Assembly: GCA_005888335.1 (NCBI GenBank)
Contig: VAWY01000144.1
Coordinates: 1 to 44,030 of the forward strand
Source of the DNA: Actinomycetota bacterium
GTDB taxonomy: Bacteria > Actinomycetota > Thermoleophilia > Solirubrobacterales > Solirubrobacteraceae
DNA: 44,030 bases
Direction: 5' to 3'
Shown here: piece by piece, positions 8,109-15,503 of the stretch
How positions within the stretch are numbered: the first letter of the stretch is position 1
How the letters are laid out: the number at the start of each line of letters is the position of its first letter
Notes under the pieces: generated by a model
Told to the model about the DNA's origin: nothing
Database searches by the model: none
Seen by the model: only the letters and a program-made list of their open reading frames with translations
Program-made: the position numbers and the translations under genes

Positions 8109-9467
8109 ATGCGCCGACATGCGGCAATCGGCTGTGCCTGCTTTCTTCTGATTGGTGCGCTCGTTGGCGCGCTTGTCACCTCGCGCGCGCAGGACTGGCA
8201 CCCCACGGGGACCTTCCTTCTTCTGCTGCTGCTCGCGGTCGCGAGCGACGCGCTTGGGACGATCGAGGCGCGTGGCCAGCGGTTGTCTGGCTCGTTTATC
8301 GCCGTGGTCCTGGCAATGGCCTTCCTCGGCCCGGCGCCCGCTGTTTTCATCAGCGTCCTGACGATCTCTGTGGACGCGGCTCGGTCTCGCCCGCAGCGCG
8401 CTCATGCCCTGTGCAACTTGGCCGCTCATGCTGCGTTTCCCCTGGTCGGCGGTCTGCTCGGACGGTTCGCGAGGAACGCGGGCGTTTCGGATCAGACGAC
8501 CGAGTTCGCCCTCGTCGTCGTCGGCATCTACGGCGCGACCATCCTCTTGAACTTCGGATTCATCGCGGGCTTCCTTCGATTGCTTCGTGGATTCCGGATC
8601 AGGGACCAGATTCGCGAGGTGCTCGGGCCGGTGCTTCCGTCAGAAGGGACGGCCGCGGCGCTCGTCGCAGCCTTCGCCGTCGTCTACAGCACCAGCGGGC
8701 TCGCAGCGCTTGGTGTGCTCGTGATCGCGCTGTTTGCCTTCCAGGCGCTGACGCGGGCTTTGCTGCTGTCCCAGGATCGCGCTGAACAGCTCGCCGTCCG
8801 GTCCACGCAGTTGGCCTCTCTTCAGGTCGGCGTCCTCGCGGCGCTCGTCCAGACGCTGTCGCTCCGAGACAAGATGACCGCACGGCACTCAGCTGCTGTT
8901 GCGCGCTACGCAAAGGCGATTGCCCAGGCCGTCGGCTGCTCGCCGGCCGAACAGGAGCTCGTCCACACCGCTGGGCTCCTGCACGACATCGGCAAGTTCA
9001 TCTTTCCCGACCGGATCCTCTTCGCGGACCGGCGCCTGACCGACGAAGACTGGGTAGTCGTCAAGAAGCATCCTGCGCAGGGTGCTCGGGTCGTCGGCCG
9101 GGTTTCCGGCTACGGGCCGGTCGCGGAGATCATTCGCTGCCATCACGAGCGCATTGACGGCACCGGCTACCCACGTGGTCTCGCAGGGGACGACATCCCG
9201 CCGCTTTCAAGGATGATCTCCATCGCCGACACGTATGACGTGATGACGGCGCGCGACTCTTACCGCGACCCCGTCTCGAGCGCCGAAGCGATCGCCGAGC
9301 TGCGTCGCGTGTCGGATGCCCAGCTCGACGGGCGCCTCGTGGAGGTCTTCATCCAGATCCTTCACGAGCGCGGCATCGGCTTCCAGCACACGACGGACGC
9401 CGACTTCGAACGTGAGCTGAACTTCGAGGCCCGCGTCGCCGGCTTCCTCGAAGCCCCAGCCGCTTAG
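8109..9467 (+). CDS. Membrane-anchored HD-GYP domain phosphohydrolase
   Basis: A protein of 452 residues. About residues 5-225 are a multi-helix membrane region of five to seven segments, similar in layout to MASE-type sensor domains. The C-terminal half is an HD-GYP domain: H292-D293-I-G-K, then K-K-H-P, H345-H346-E-R-I-D-G-T-G-Y-P, followed by I-S-I-A-D-T-Y-D-V-M-T-A. All metal ligands and the GYP loop are present, so cyclic-di-GMP hydrolysis is plausible; some relatives act on other nucleotides. Codon use is less G/C-ended than in most neighbours (many ATT, CTT, GTT codons), which may mark later arrival. Divergent from the MFS gene. Confidence 0.9.
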   Translation: MRRHAAIGCACFLLIGALVGALVTSRAQDWHPTGTFLLLLLLAVASDALGTIEARGQRLSGSFIAVVLAMAFLGPAPAVFISVLTISVDAARSRPQRAHALCNLAAHAAFPLVGGLLGRFARNAGVSDQTTEFALVVVGIYGATILLNFGFIAGFLRLLRGFRIRDQIREVLGPVLPSEGTAAALVAAFAVVYSTSGLAALGVLVIALFAFQALTRALLLSQDRAEQLAVRSTQLASLQVGVLAALVQTLSLRDKMTARHSAAVARYAKAIAQAVGCSPAEQELVHTAGLLHDIGKFIFPDRILFADRRLTDEDWVVVKKHPAQGARVVGRVSGYGPVAEIIRCHHERIDGTGYPRGLAGDDIPPLSRMISIADTYDVMTARDSYRDPVSSAEAIAELRRVSDAQLDGRLVEVFIQILHERGIGFQHTTDADFERELNFEARVAGFLEAPAA

Positions 9468-9714
9468 CGCGATCCGGATCGGCGCGCCACGCGCCACTGG
9501 GAGCCCGGCCGCTCCATAATGCGCCGAACATCTGTCCAAACGTGAGCAAGGCAGCTCAATCTGGACGGATGGCCGTTTGCCGCGACCTCGCTAGCCTGGT
9601 TTCCTTCAACCCGCAAGGTTGAACGGCACGGACGCTGCAACGTCCGTGCCGCTATGAAATAGCTCGCGACGACGGCCGCGGACGTGGGGTGCGGCCGTAA
9701 AGGAGAGAGCCACG

Positions 9715-9732
9715 GTGGGCTTCAAGATCTAG
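9715..9732 (+). other. Five-codon ORF with good ribosome site
   Basis: GTG-GGC-TTC-AAG-ATC-TAG (M/V-G-F-K-I) follows AAGGAG with a nine-base spacer. The stop is followed three bases later by the odd palindrome GCGCGTATTACGCGC (9735-9749) and then by the terminator. Such a layout recalls a leader peptide, but nothing shows that it is translated. Confidence 0.3.
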
Positions 9733-9753
9733 TCGCGCGTATTACGCGCTTCC

Positions 9754-9786
9754 AGAGAGCGTCCCGGCTGAACCGGGGCGCTCTCT
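9754..9786 (+). terminator. Rho-independent terminator
   Basis: A 14-bp stem (9754-9767 with 9773-9786, one U-G pair) closes a five-base loop CTGAA and is followed by TTTCGTATT. It reads best on the plus strand. CGTATTACG occurs on both sides (9738-9746 and 9789-9797). Confidence 0.8.
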
Positions 9787-9884
9787 TTCGTATTACGGCC
9801 AAAACGCCGTGCGCTTGAGCGGGAGTGGACGTTCGTCGTACTTGTCGCTGGCGAAGTTGTGCAGTCCTGCCGACGTAGCAGGAG

Positions 9885-10394
9885 ATGGAGCGGGCCGGTC
9901 AGGCGATGGAGCGAGGTGTTCAGGCGTTGTTGGGGGATCTCGAGCGGTCCGGCCCCGAGGGGGTCGGGGCGCCGGTGCGGGGTGTCGCCGTGCTCGCTCG
10001 TGACGTCGGCGACCTGTTCCCCGGTGCCGTCGATCCGCTCGCTCGGCGGAGGCGGCGGGCCGGCGCCGCGCGGCTGGCGCGGCGGGCGTTGAGCCTCGGG
10101 ACGGCCGTGCACGGCGTGATCGCCGACCGGCCGGACACCGCGCGGGCGTGGTCATGGAACATGCGCGAGCTCGAGCACCGGATGGATCGCGTGCAGGCGG
10201 TCGGCAACGGCGAGGCCTGCGTGCGGGCGCTGGCGCGGGTCGCCGGGCTCGTGCTGGAGCTGCCGCCACTGGCCGACGAGGACGACTGGCAGGTGGGGCT
10301 GATCGCCTTCGCGGACGAGACCGTCCTGGCCGAGCTGCACGAGGCGTGCCTGGAGCTCGCCGCCTCCGCGCTCATGGTCGCGGTCTCGGTCTAG
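9885..10394 (+). CDS. Protein of unknown function, helical
   Basis: A protein of 169 residues from ATG 9885. GCAGGAG touches the start codon directly, so the ribosome site is poorly spaced. The sequence is mostly helical with a basic patch (R-R-R-R-R near residues 54-58) and balanced composition, while overlapping frames on the other strand are Pro/Arg/Ser-rich shadows. A central run W-S-W-N-M-R-E-L-E-H-R-M-D-R-V-Q-A-V and an acidic P-L-A-D-E-D-D-W stand out. I do not recognise a family. It lies 98 bases after the terminator at 9754-9786 and 57 bases before the hydrolase-cyclase gene, with which it could be co-transcribed. Confidence 0.6.
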   Translation: MERAGQAMERGVQALLGDLERSGPEGVGAPVRGVAVLARDVGDLFPGAVDPLARRRRRAGAARLARRALSLGTAVHGVIADRPDTARAWSWNMRELEHRMDRVQAVGNGEACVRALARVAGLVLELPPLADEDDWQVGLIAFADETVLAELHEACLELAASALMVAVSV

Positions 10395-10451
10395 CCAAGC
10401 GCGACACCGCCCGCCGCAAGGCGCGCAACCCGGGCTGAGAGGATCCGGGGC

Positions 10452-11798
10452 ATGGCCGGTCCGCCCGAGACCCGCTACGCCCGCGCCGACGAGCTGCACA
10501 TCGCGTACCAGGTCGTCGGCGAGGGAGCGATGGACGTCCTCTACATCACCGAGGTCCGCTCGCCGATCGACCTCGTCTGGGACGACCCGCTCGCTGCGCA
10601 CGGCCTGAGGCGCCTGGCCTCGCTCGGCCGCCTGATCACCCTCGACCCGCGCGGCTTCGGCAGCTCGGATGCCGTCGACCTGCACCAGATGCCGGCCGTC
10701 GCGACATGGATGGACGACCTCGTCACGGTGATGGACGCCGCGGACAGCCGGCGCGCCGCCGTCGTGGCCTCGGGCTCGGAGATGGGCCTGACCGCGATGC
10801 TCTTCGCCGCGACGCATCCCGAGCGCGTCTCGGCGCTGGTGCTCGTCAACCCGTACGCGCGCTTCGTGCGCTCGCCCGAGCACCCGTGGGCCCTGCCGGC
10901 CGACAAGTTCGACCTCTACCTCGAGAACTTCGAGCGGCTCGTCGGCCGCGGGCCGATCGTCGACTACCTGGCACCCTCGCGAGCCCACGATCCGTCGTTC
11001 CGCCGCTGGTTCACGCGCGGCGAGCGCCTCGGCGCCCCGCCGGGAACCGCTACGGCGACGTTCCGTCGTTACGCGCTCAGCGACGTCACGGGCGTGCTGC
11101 CCTCGATCCGCGTCCCCACGCTCGTCCTGCGCCGGCGCGGCGATCGCCACGTCCGCGAAGGCCACGCGCGGCTGATCGCCGAGCGGATCCCGGGCGCGCG
11201 GCTCGTCGAGCTCGAGGGCGACGACAACGTCTGGTACTCGGGCGACGTCGACGCGCTGCTCGACGAGATCGTCGGCTTCCTGACCGGCGCGCGCGCCGCC
11301 GGACGCGCCGACCGTGTGCTGGCCACGGTGCTCTTCACCGACATCGTCGACTCGACCAGCCGCGCAGCCGAGCTCGGCGACGCGCCGTGGCGCGCGCTCC
11401 TCGACGCCCACGACGAGATCGTCCGGGGCCACGTCGCCGGCTTCGGCGGGCGGCTGGTCAAGTCGCTGGGCGACGGCGCGCTGGCCACCTTCGACGGCCC
11501 GGCGCGCGCCATCCGCTGCGCGGTGGGCGTGCGCGACACGCTGAGCGCGCGCGGACTCGGCGTCCGGGCCGGCCTGCACACCGGCGAGGTCGAGCGCCGC
11601 GGCGACGACATCGGCGGGCTCGCCGTCCACATCGCCGCGCGCATCGCCGCGCTCGCCGCGCCCGAGGAGGTCCTCGTCTCGGGGTCGGTCCCGCCGCTCG
11701 TGGTCGGCGCCGGCCTGCGCTTCCGCGACGCCGGCACGCACACGCTCAAGGGCGTCCCCGAGCGGTGGCCGGTCTTCGCCGTCGAAGAGACGGGTTAG
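10452..11798 (+). CDS. Alpha/beta hydrolase fused to class III adenylyl/guanylyl cyclase
   Basis: A protein of 448 residues. Residues 1-275 are an alpha/beta-hydrolase: L-D-P-R-G-F-G-S-S-D, then A-S-G-S109-E-M-G as nucleophile elbow. The His expected in the last loop (usual form G-x-D-H-x-x-W-x-G-D) is Asn259 in G-D-D-N-V-W-Y-S-G-D, so hydrolase catalysis is doubtful and a sensor role is possible. Residues 290-445 are a cyclase domain with metal ligands D297 (L-F-T-D-I-V-D-S-T) and D341 (K337-S-L-G-D-G), and the late block G-G-L-A-V-H-I-A-A-R. The product would be cAMP or cGMP. Its TAG overlaps the TAA of the convergent zur-like gene by four bases. Confidence 0.92.
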   Translation: MAGPPETRYARADELHIAYQVVGEGAMDVLYITEVRSPIDLVWDDPLAAHGLRRLASLGRLITLDPRGFGSSDAVDLHQMPAVATWMDDLVTVMDAADSRRAAVVASGSEMGLTAMLFAATHPERVSALVLVNPYARFVRSPEHPWALPADKFDLYLENFERLVGRGPIVDYLAPSRAHDPSFRRWFTRGERLGAPPGTATATFRRYALSDVTGVLPSIRVPTLVLRRRGDRHVREGHARLIAERIPGARLVELEGDDNVWYSGDVDALLDEIVGFLTGARAAGRADRVLATVLFTDIVDSTSRAAELGDAPWRALLDAHDEIVRGHVAGFGGRLVKSLGDGALATFDGPARAIRCAVGVRDTLSARGLGVRAGLHTGEVERRGDDIGGLAVHIAARIAALAAPEEVLVSGSVPPLVVGAGLRFRDAGTHTLKGVPERWPVFAVEETG

Positions 11799-12223
11799 CC
11801 ACACGAGCCGCAGTGGCCGTGGAGCACGATCTCGTGCTCGTCGACCGCGAACGGCAGGCGCTTGGAGACGCGAGCGATCGTGCGCTCGAGCTCGGCGTCC
11901 TCGAACGGCGTGACGCGCCCGCACGAGTCGCAGACGAGGTGGTGGTGGTGCTCGCCGCTCGGGTGGGCCGTCTCGTAGCGGGCGGTGCCGTCGCCGACCT
12001 CCAGCCGCGAGACGAGCTTGAGCGCCGCCAGCTGCTCGAGCACGCGGTAGACGCTCGCGCGACCCACCGAGCGGCCCGACGCCCGCAGCGCCACCTCGAC
12101 GTCGAGCGCGCTGACGGCGCAGGCCTGGCGACCGAGGTGCTCGACCACCGCGCGCCGGGCGCCGCCGCGGCGGTAGCCGGCCTCGTCGAGCCGGCGCAGC
12201 GCGTGCTCCGTCCAGCCGGCCAT
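11795..12223 (-). CDS. zur: Fur family regulator, probably Zur
   Basis: A protein of 142 residues. An N-terminal winged helix (S-V-G-R-A-S-V-Y-R-V-L-E-Q-L, about 51-65) is followed by the dimer/metal domain with H-H-H-H-L-V-C98-D-S-C101 and a C-terminal C138-G-S-C141, the structural zinc Cys pairs of Fur/Zur proteins. It is the last gene of the metal uptake operon; its ATG overlaps the TGA of the second permease gene (TGATG), so it is translationally coupled. Zur rather than Fur or Mur is inferred from this context. It probably binds the palindrome at 15455-15477 when metal is ample, closing an autoregulatory loop. Confidence 0.88.
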   Translation of the reverse strand: MAGWTEHALRRLDEAGYRRGGARRAVVEHLGRQACAVSALDVEVALRASGRSVGRASVYRVLEQLAALKLVSRLEVGDGTARYETAHPSGEHHHHLVCDSCGRVTPFEDAELERTIARVSKRLPFAVDEHEIVLHGHCGSCG

Positions 12224-13032
12224 CACACCGCATGGTAGGCCGCGCGGGCCACCAGGAACATGGCGACGAGCACGGCCGCGATGGACGCCCCGGCGGCCGT
12301 CCCCGCGTAGTAGGACAGGTACAGGCCGGCCGACCCCGCGACCACCGCGACCGCTGCCGAGACCGCCATCATCGAGCGCATCCGCTGCGCGACGAGGCGC
12401 GCTGTCGCCGCCGGCCCGATCAACACGGCGACGACGAGCAGGTTGCCGAGCCCCTGAACGGCGACGACGATCGCCAGCGCCAGCAGGACCAGCAGCGCGG
12501 CGTCGACGGCGAGCGGCGAGACGCCGAGCGCGCGCGCCGTGCCGCGGTCGAAGCCCACGGCGAGCAGTCGACCGTGCAGCAGCGCCAGCGCGGCGAACAG
12601 CAGTGCCGCCAGGCCGCCGGCCAGCGCGAGGTCCGCGTCGCTGACCCCGAGGACGTCGCCGAAGAGCAGCGCGCCCAACCCCGGCGGCGACGCCGGCGCC
12701 AGCGCCAGCAGCGCGCCCGCCCCGAAGAGCGTCGTGACCACGACGGCCACGGCGGTGTCGCGGCCGATCTCCGGGGCGCGTCCGGCCAGCGCGACGCCCA
12801 GGGCGGCCACGAGGATCCCGGCGGCCCCGCCGATCAGCAGCGGCAGCCCGAGCAGCGCGGCCGCCACCAGGCCCGGGAACAGCGCGTGCGCGAGCGACTC
12901 GGCCGAGTACGACAGCTCGTAGAGCACCAGCCAGCAGCCGAGCAGCCCGCCGACCAGCCCGATGAGCGCGACCTCGGCGAACGCCCGCTGGAGCACGGGC
13001 TCGGACCAGGGCGCGGTCAGCCAGTCGAGCAT
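12223..13032 (-). CDS. znuB: Metal ABC transporter permease (ZnuB type)
   Basis: A protein of 269 residues with about eight membrane helices, the standard length for ABC-3 family permeases that import Zn2+, Mn2+ or Fe2+. Family traits include the early Y-S-A-E-S-L-A-H-A-L-F-P-G-L block, G-A-L-L-F-G-D-V-L-G and the late V-A-V-L-I-G-P-A-A-T-A-R-L. The ATG overlaps the ATPase stop (TGATG). This is the second permease of the operon; the first is joined to the binding protein (13769-15436). The two may pair as a heterodimer around the ATPase. Metal choice (zinc) is inferred from the linked Zur-like regulator. Confidence 0.9.
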   Translation of the reverse strand: MLDWLTAPWSEPVLQRAFAEVALIGLVGGLLGCWLVLYELSYSAESLAHALFPGLVAAALLGLPLLIGGAAGILVAALGVALAGRAPEIGRDTAVAVVVTTLFGAGALLALAPASPPGLGALLFGDVLGVSDADLALAGGLAALLFAALALLHGRLLAVGFDRGTARALGVSPLAVDAALLVLLALAIVVAVQGLGNLLVVAVLIGPAATARLVAQRMRSMMAVSAAVAVVAGSAGLYLSYYAGTAAGASIAAVLVAMFLVARAAYHAV

Positions 13033-13772
13033 CAGGCGCAGTGGTGGGGAGGGGCCAGCGCCTCGCGCCCCGACGGCAGCTCGACAAGGTCGCCGCCGTA
13101 GGTGCGCTCGAGCACCTCGCGGGTCAGGACGTCGTCGGGCGCGCCGAAGGCGACCTGGCGGCGGTTCACGCAGAGCACGCGCTCCCAGCGGCGCGTCTGG
13201 TCGACGTCGTGGGTGGCGACGAGCACGCCGCGCCCGTCGGCGGCCAGTCCGGCGAGCAGGGCCTCGAGCCGCTCGGCGCTCGGCGCGTCGAGCCCCGTGA
13301 ACGGCTCGTCGAGGAGCAGCAGCCCGGCGTCCTGCACGAGCGCGCGCGCGATCAGGACGCGCTGGCGCTGGCCGCCCGACAGCTCGCCGAACGTCGCGTC
13401 GGCCTCGTCGCGCAGCCCGACGAGCTCGAGCGCGCCGCGCGCGCGCCGGCGCTCCGCCCGTCCCGGCCGCCGCCACCAGGGCAGCCGCGAGAGCGAGCCC
13501 ATCAGCGCCACGTCCAGCGCGCTGACCGGGAAGTCGAGCCGCGAGCGGTCGGTCTGTGCCACCGTCGCGAGCGGCACCGCGAGGTCGAGCCTGCCGGCTT
13601 GCGGCGCCAGCTCGCCGAGCAGGACCCGGAACAGCGTCGTCTTGCCGCCGCCGTTGGGACCGAGCACGCCGAGGCGCTCGCCCTCGCGCACGGCGAACGT
13701 GACGCCGCTCAGCGCGAGCGCGCCGTTGTACCCGGCCGCGAGGTCCTCGGCCCGCGCGAGCACCGCGCTCAT
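13032..13772 (-). CDS. znuC: Metal ABC transporter ATP-binding protein (ZnuC type)
   Basis: A protein of 246 residues. Walker A is G38-P-N-G-G-G-K44-T-T, the signature is L-S-G-G-Q-R-Q-R-V, and Walker B is L-L-L-L-D-E-P-F-T-G-L-D, followed by the H-loop A-T-H-D. It energises the two permeases encoded on either side. The start overlaps the stop of the upstream fusion gene by ATGA, and the stop overlaps the next start by TGATG, so the whole operon is coupled. The C-terminus ends P-P-H-H-C-A, a possible metal-touching tail. Family assignment is firm; metal specificity is inferred. Confidence 0.93.
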   Translation of the reverse strand: MSAVLARAEDLAAGYNGALALSGVTFAVREGERLGVLGPNGGGKTTLFRVLLGELAPQAGRLDLAVPLATVAQTDRSRLDFPVSALDVALMGSLSRLPWWRRPGRAERRRARGALELVGLRDEADATFGELSGGQRQRVLIARALVQDAGLLLLDEPFTGLDAPSAERLEALLAGLAADGRGVLVATHDVDQTRRWERVLCVNRRQVAFGAPDDVLTREVLERTYGGDLVELPSGREALAPPHHCA

Positions 13773-15436
13773 CGCGCGCAGCCCTCCCGACCGCCGGTGA
13801 AGCCGCGGACCATCGCGTCGGCGTTGGCGCGCTCCATGCCGAGATACGTCGCGCCTTTCGAGCCCGCCGGCCCGAGCGTGTCGCCGTAGAGCGTGTAGCG
13901 CGCGCTCGCGCCCGTCTCGCGCGCGATCGCCCGCGCCACCCGCGGGCTCACCGAGGTCTCGGGGAACACCGCGCGCACGTGCTCGCGCTCGATCGTCCGC
14001 GCCAGCCGCGCCAGGTCACCCGCCGAGGCCTGCGCCTGCGTGCTCTGCGACGGGATGACCGCGCCGACGATGCGAACGCCGTAGCGGCGCGCGAATGCCC
14101 CGAACGCGTCGTGGTCGGTGACCAGCTTGCGCTGCGCGGGCGCCACGCGAGACAGGCAGGCGCGCAGGTCGCGGTCGACCACGCGCAGGCGCCCGGCGTA
14201 GGCCGCGGCGCGCCGCCGGTAGGCGGGGGCGTGCGCCGGATCCGCGGCGGCCAGCGCCCGGCCGATCTGGGCGACGGCGCGCTGCGCGGCGACGGGGTCG
14301 TGCCACCAGTGCAGGAAGCGCTGGCCGCGACCGAGGTCGATCACCCGCGCGTGCGCGCCCGACTCCTGGACCACGCGGCCCATCCAGCCGTCGAGCCCGC
14401 GCCCGTTGACCAAGACCAGCCCGGCGCCCGCGGTCGAGCGCACGTCGTCGGGGCGGGGCTCGTACTCGTGCGGGTCGGTGTTGGGCCGCAGCAGGCCGAC
14501 CACGCGCGCGTCGGGGCCGGCGACGTTGCGCGCGAAGTCGGCGATCTGCGTCGTCGTCGCCACCACCGTGACCCGGTCGCCGCCCGCGGCCGACCCGCCG
14601 CAGCCGGCCAGCGCGACGAGCGCGAGCAGGGCGACCGCCCGCCGCGCGCGCCACAGCGCGGCGACGGCAAAGCCCGCTCCCGCCACGACCGCGATCGCCG
14701 CACCCGGCGGCGCGTTGGTCTGGACCGCCAGCCAGAGGCCCACCGCGCCCTCGCCCGCGGCCAGCGCGACGCTCGCCCACTGCCACATGCGCAGACGCCG
14801 CGTCAGCAGGCGCGCGGTGGCGGCCGGGACGATGAACAGCGCGGTCACGAGCAGCGCGCCCACCGCGGCGAGCGAGGCGACGACCGCGAACGCGATGAGC
14901 GCGGCCAGCGCGAGGTCGGGCCAGCGCGAGCGCAGCCCGAGCGCCCGCGCGGCGTCGGGGTCGAAGCCGCGCGCGAGCCAGCGCTCGCCGAGCAGCAGCG
15001 AGCCGCCGGCGGCGAGCAGGCCCGCGATCGCGGCGAGCACGAGGTCACGCGGCCCGACGAGCAGCAGGCTGCCGAACAGCAGCGTGTCCACGCGCGCGCC
15101 CGAGCCGAAGACGTCGGAGGCGAGCAGCACGCCCGCCGCGAGACACCCGACCAGCACGAGCGCGGTCAGCGAGTCGCCGCCCGTCCGCCGCCGGCCGCCG
15201 AGCGCCACCACGCCCGCGGCGAACAGCCCGGCCGCGGCGAGCGCGCCGAGCGGCGCGGCGAAGCCGAGGCCGTCGGCGAGCACCAGGCCGGGAAAGGCCG
15301 CCGTGCCCGTCGCATGCGCGTAGAAGGCCATGCCGCGCAGGACGATCCACGTCCCCAGCAGCCCCGCCGGCACCGCGAGCAGCAGCACGGCCCACAGCCC
15401 GCGCTGGACGAAGGGCAGGTCGAACGCGTCGAGCAT
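13769..15436 (-). CDS. Fused metal ABC permease and substrate-binding protein (ZnuB-ZnuA type)
   Basis: A protein of 555 residues in one continuous frame. Residues 1-265 are an ABC-3 permease with eight or so helices (H-A-T-G-T-A-A-F-P-G; F-I-V-P-A-A-T-A-R-L). After R-A-R-R-A comes a hydrophobic stretch ending in a lipobox, L-A-G-C279-G-G-S, as if the signal of a lipoprotein gene had been kept. Residues 287-550 are a ZnuA-like binding protein with likely ligands H323 (D-P-H-E-Y-E-P), H376/H379 (H-W-W-H-D-P), H442 (T-D-H-D-A-F) and E493 (P-E-T-S). It is the first gene of the uptake operon, 18 bases downstream of the operator. The fusion would tether the binding protein to its own channel. Confidence 0.9.
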   Translation of the reverse strand: MLDAFDLPFVQRGLWAVLLLAVPAGLLGTWIVLRGMAFYAHATGTAAFPGLVLADGLGFAAPLGALAAAGLFAAGVVALGGRRRTGGDSLTALVLVGCLAAGVLLASDVFGSGARVDTLLFGSLLLVGPRDLVLAAIAGLLAAGGSLLLGERWLARGFDPDAARALGLRSRWPDLALAALIAFAVVASLAAVGALLVTALFIVPAATARLLTRRLRMWQWASVALAAGEGAVGLWLAVQTNAPPGAAIAVVAGAGFAVAALWRARRAVALLALVALAGCGGSAAGGDRVTVVATTTQIADFARNVAGPDARVVGLLRPNTDPHEYEPRPDDVRSTAGAGLVLVNGRGLDGWMGRVVQESGAHARVIDLGRGQRFLHWWHDPVAAQRAVAQIGRALAAADPAHAPAYRRRAAAYAGRLRVVDRDLRACLSRVAPAQRKLVTDHDAFGAFARRYGVRIVGAVIPSQSTQAQASAGDLARLARTIEREHVRAVFPETSVSPRVARAIARETGASARYTLYGDTLGPAGSKGATYLGMERANADAMVRGFTGGREGCAR

Positions 15437-15454
15437 CGGCGCGGGACGCTACCA

Positions 15455-15477
15455 GAAATGAGTCTCAATCTCATTTC
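15455..15477. promoter_or_regulatory. Palindromic operator, probable Zur box
   Basis: GAAATGAG and CTCATTTC flank a seven-base centre (TCTCAAT), a perfect 8-bp inverted repeat that is far richer in A/T than its surroundings. It lies 18 bases upstream of the uptake operon start and 26 bases upstream of the antiporter start, so it could act on both. Spacing and A/T content fit Fur/Zur-type sites, although it is not an exact match to the known actinobacterial TGAAAATCATTTTCA-like form. Confidence 0.75.
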
Positions 15478-15503
15478 GTCCATGGGGCACACTGGCAGCG
15501 CCC

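Larger units (their letters stand above)
9605..9786 (+). ncRNA. Candidate structured transcript or leader with three hairpins and a terminator
   Basis: The 417-base gap between the HD-GYP gene and 9885 has no good protein gene. It holds, in order: TTCAACC/GGTTGAA (9605-9611, 9617-9623); a perfect 11-bp stem CGGCACGGACG/CGTCCGTGCCG with a six-base loop (9624-9651); ACGGCCGC/GCGGCCGT (9672-9679, 9691-9698); then AAAGGAGAG and a five-codon GTG frame (9715-9732); then a strong terminator. It does not match the riboswitch cores I know (TPP, cobalamin, c-di-GMP-I, glycine). It could be a small RNA, the 3' end of the HD-GYP mRNA, or an attenuator before 9885. Bases 9468-9604 hold only a GATCCGGATC palindrome (9471-9480). 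Confidence 0.45.

Noticed and set aside
9525..9538. SOS-box-like CGAACATCTGTCC
   Set aside because: One base off the GAAC-n4-GTTC rule and not at the start of any gene.
9605..9786. Known riboswitch (cobalamin, c-di-GMP-I, TPP, glycine)
   Set aside because: Conserved cores of these classes were looked for and are absent, so only a generic structured-RNA call is made.
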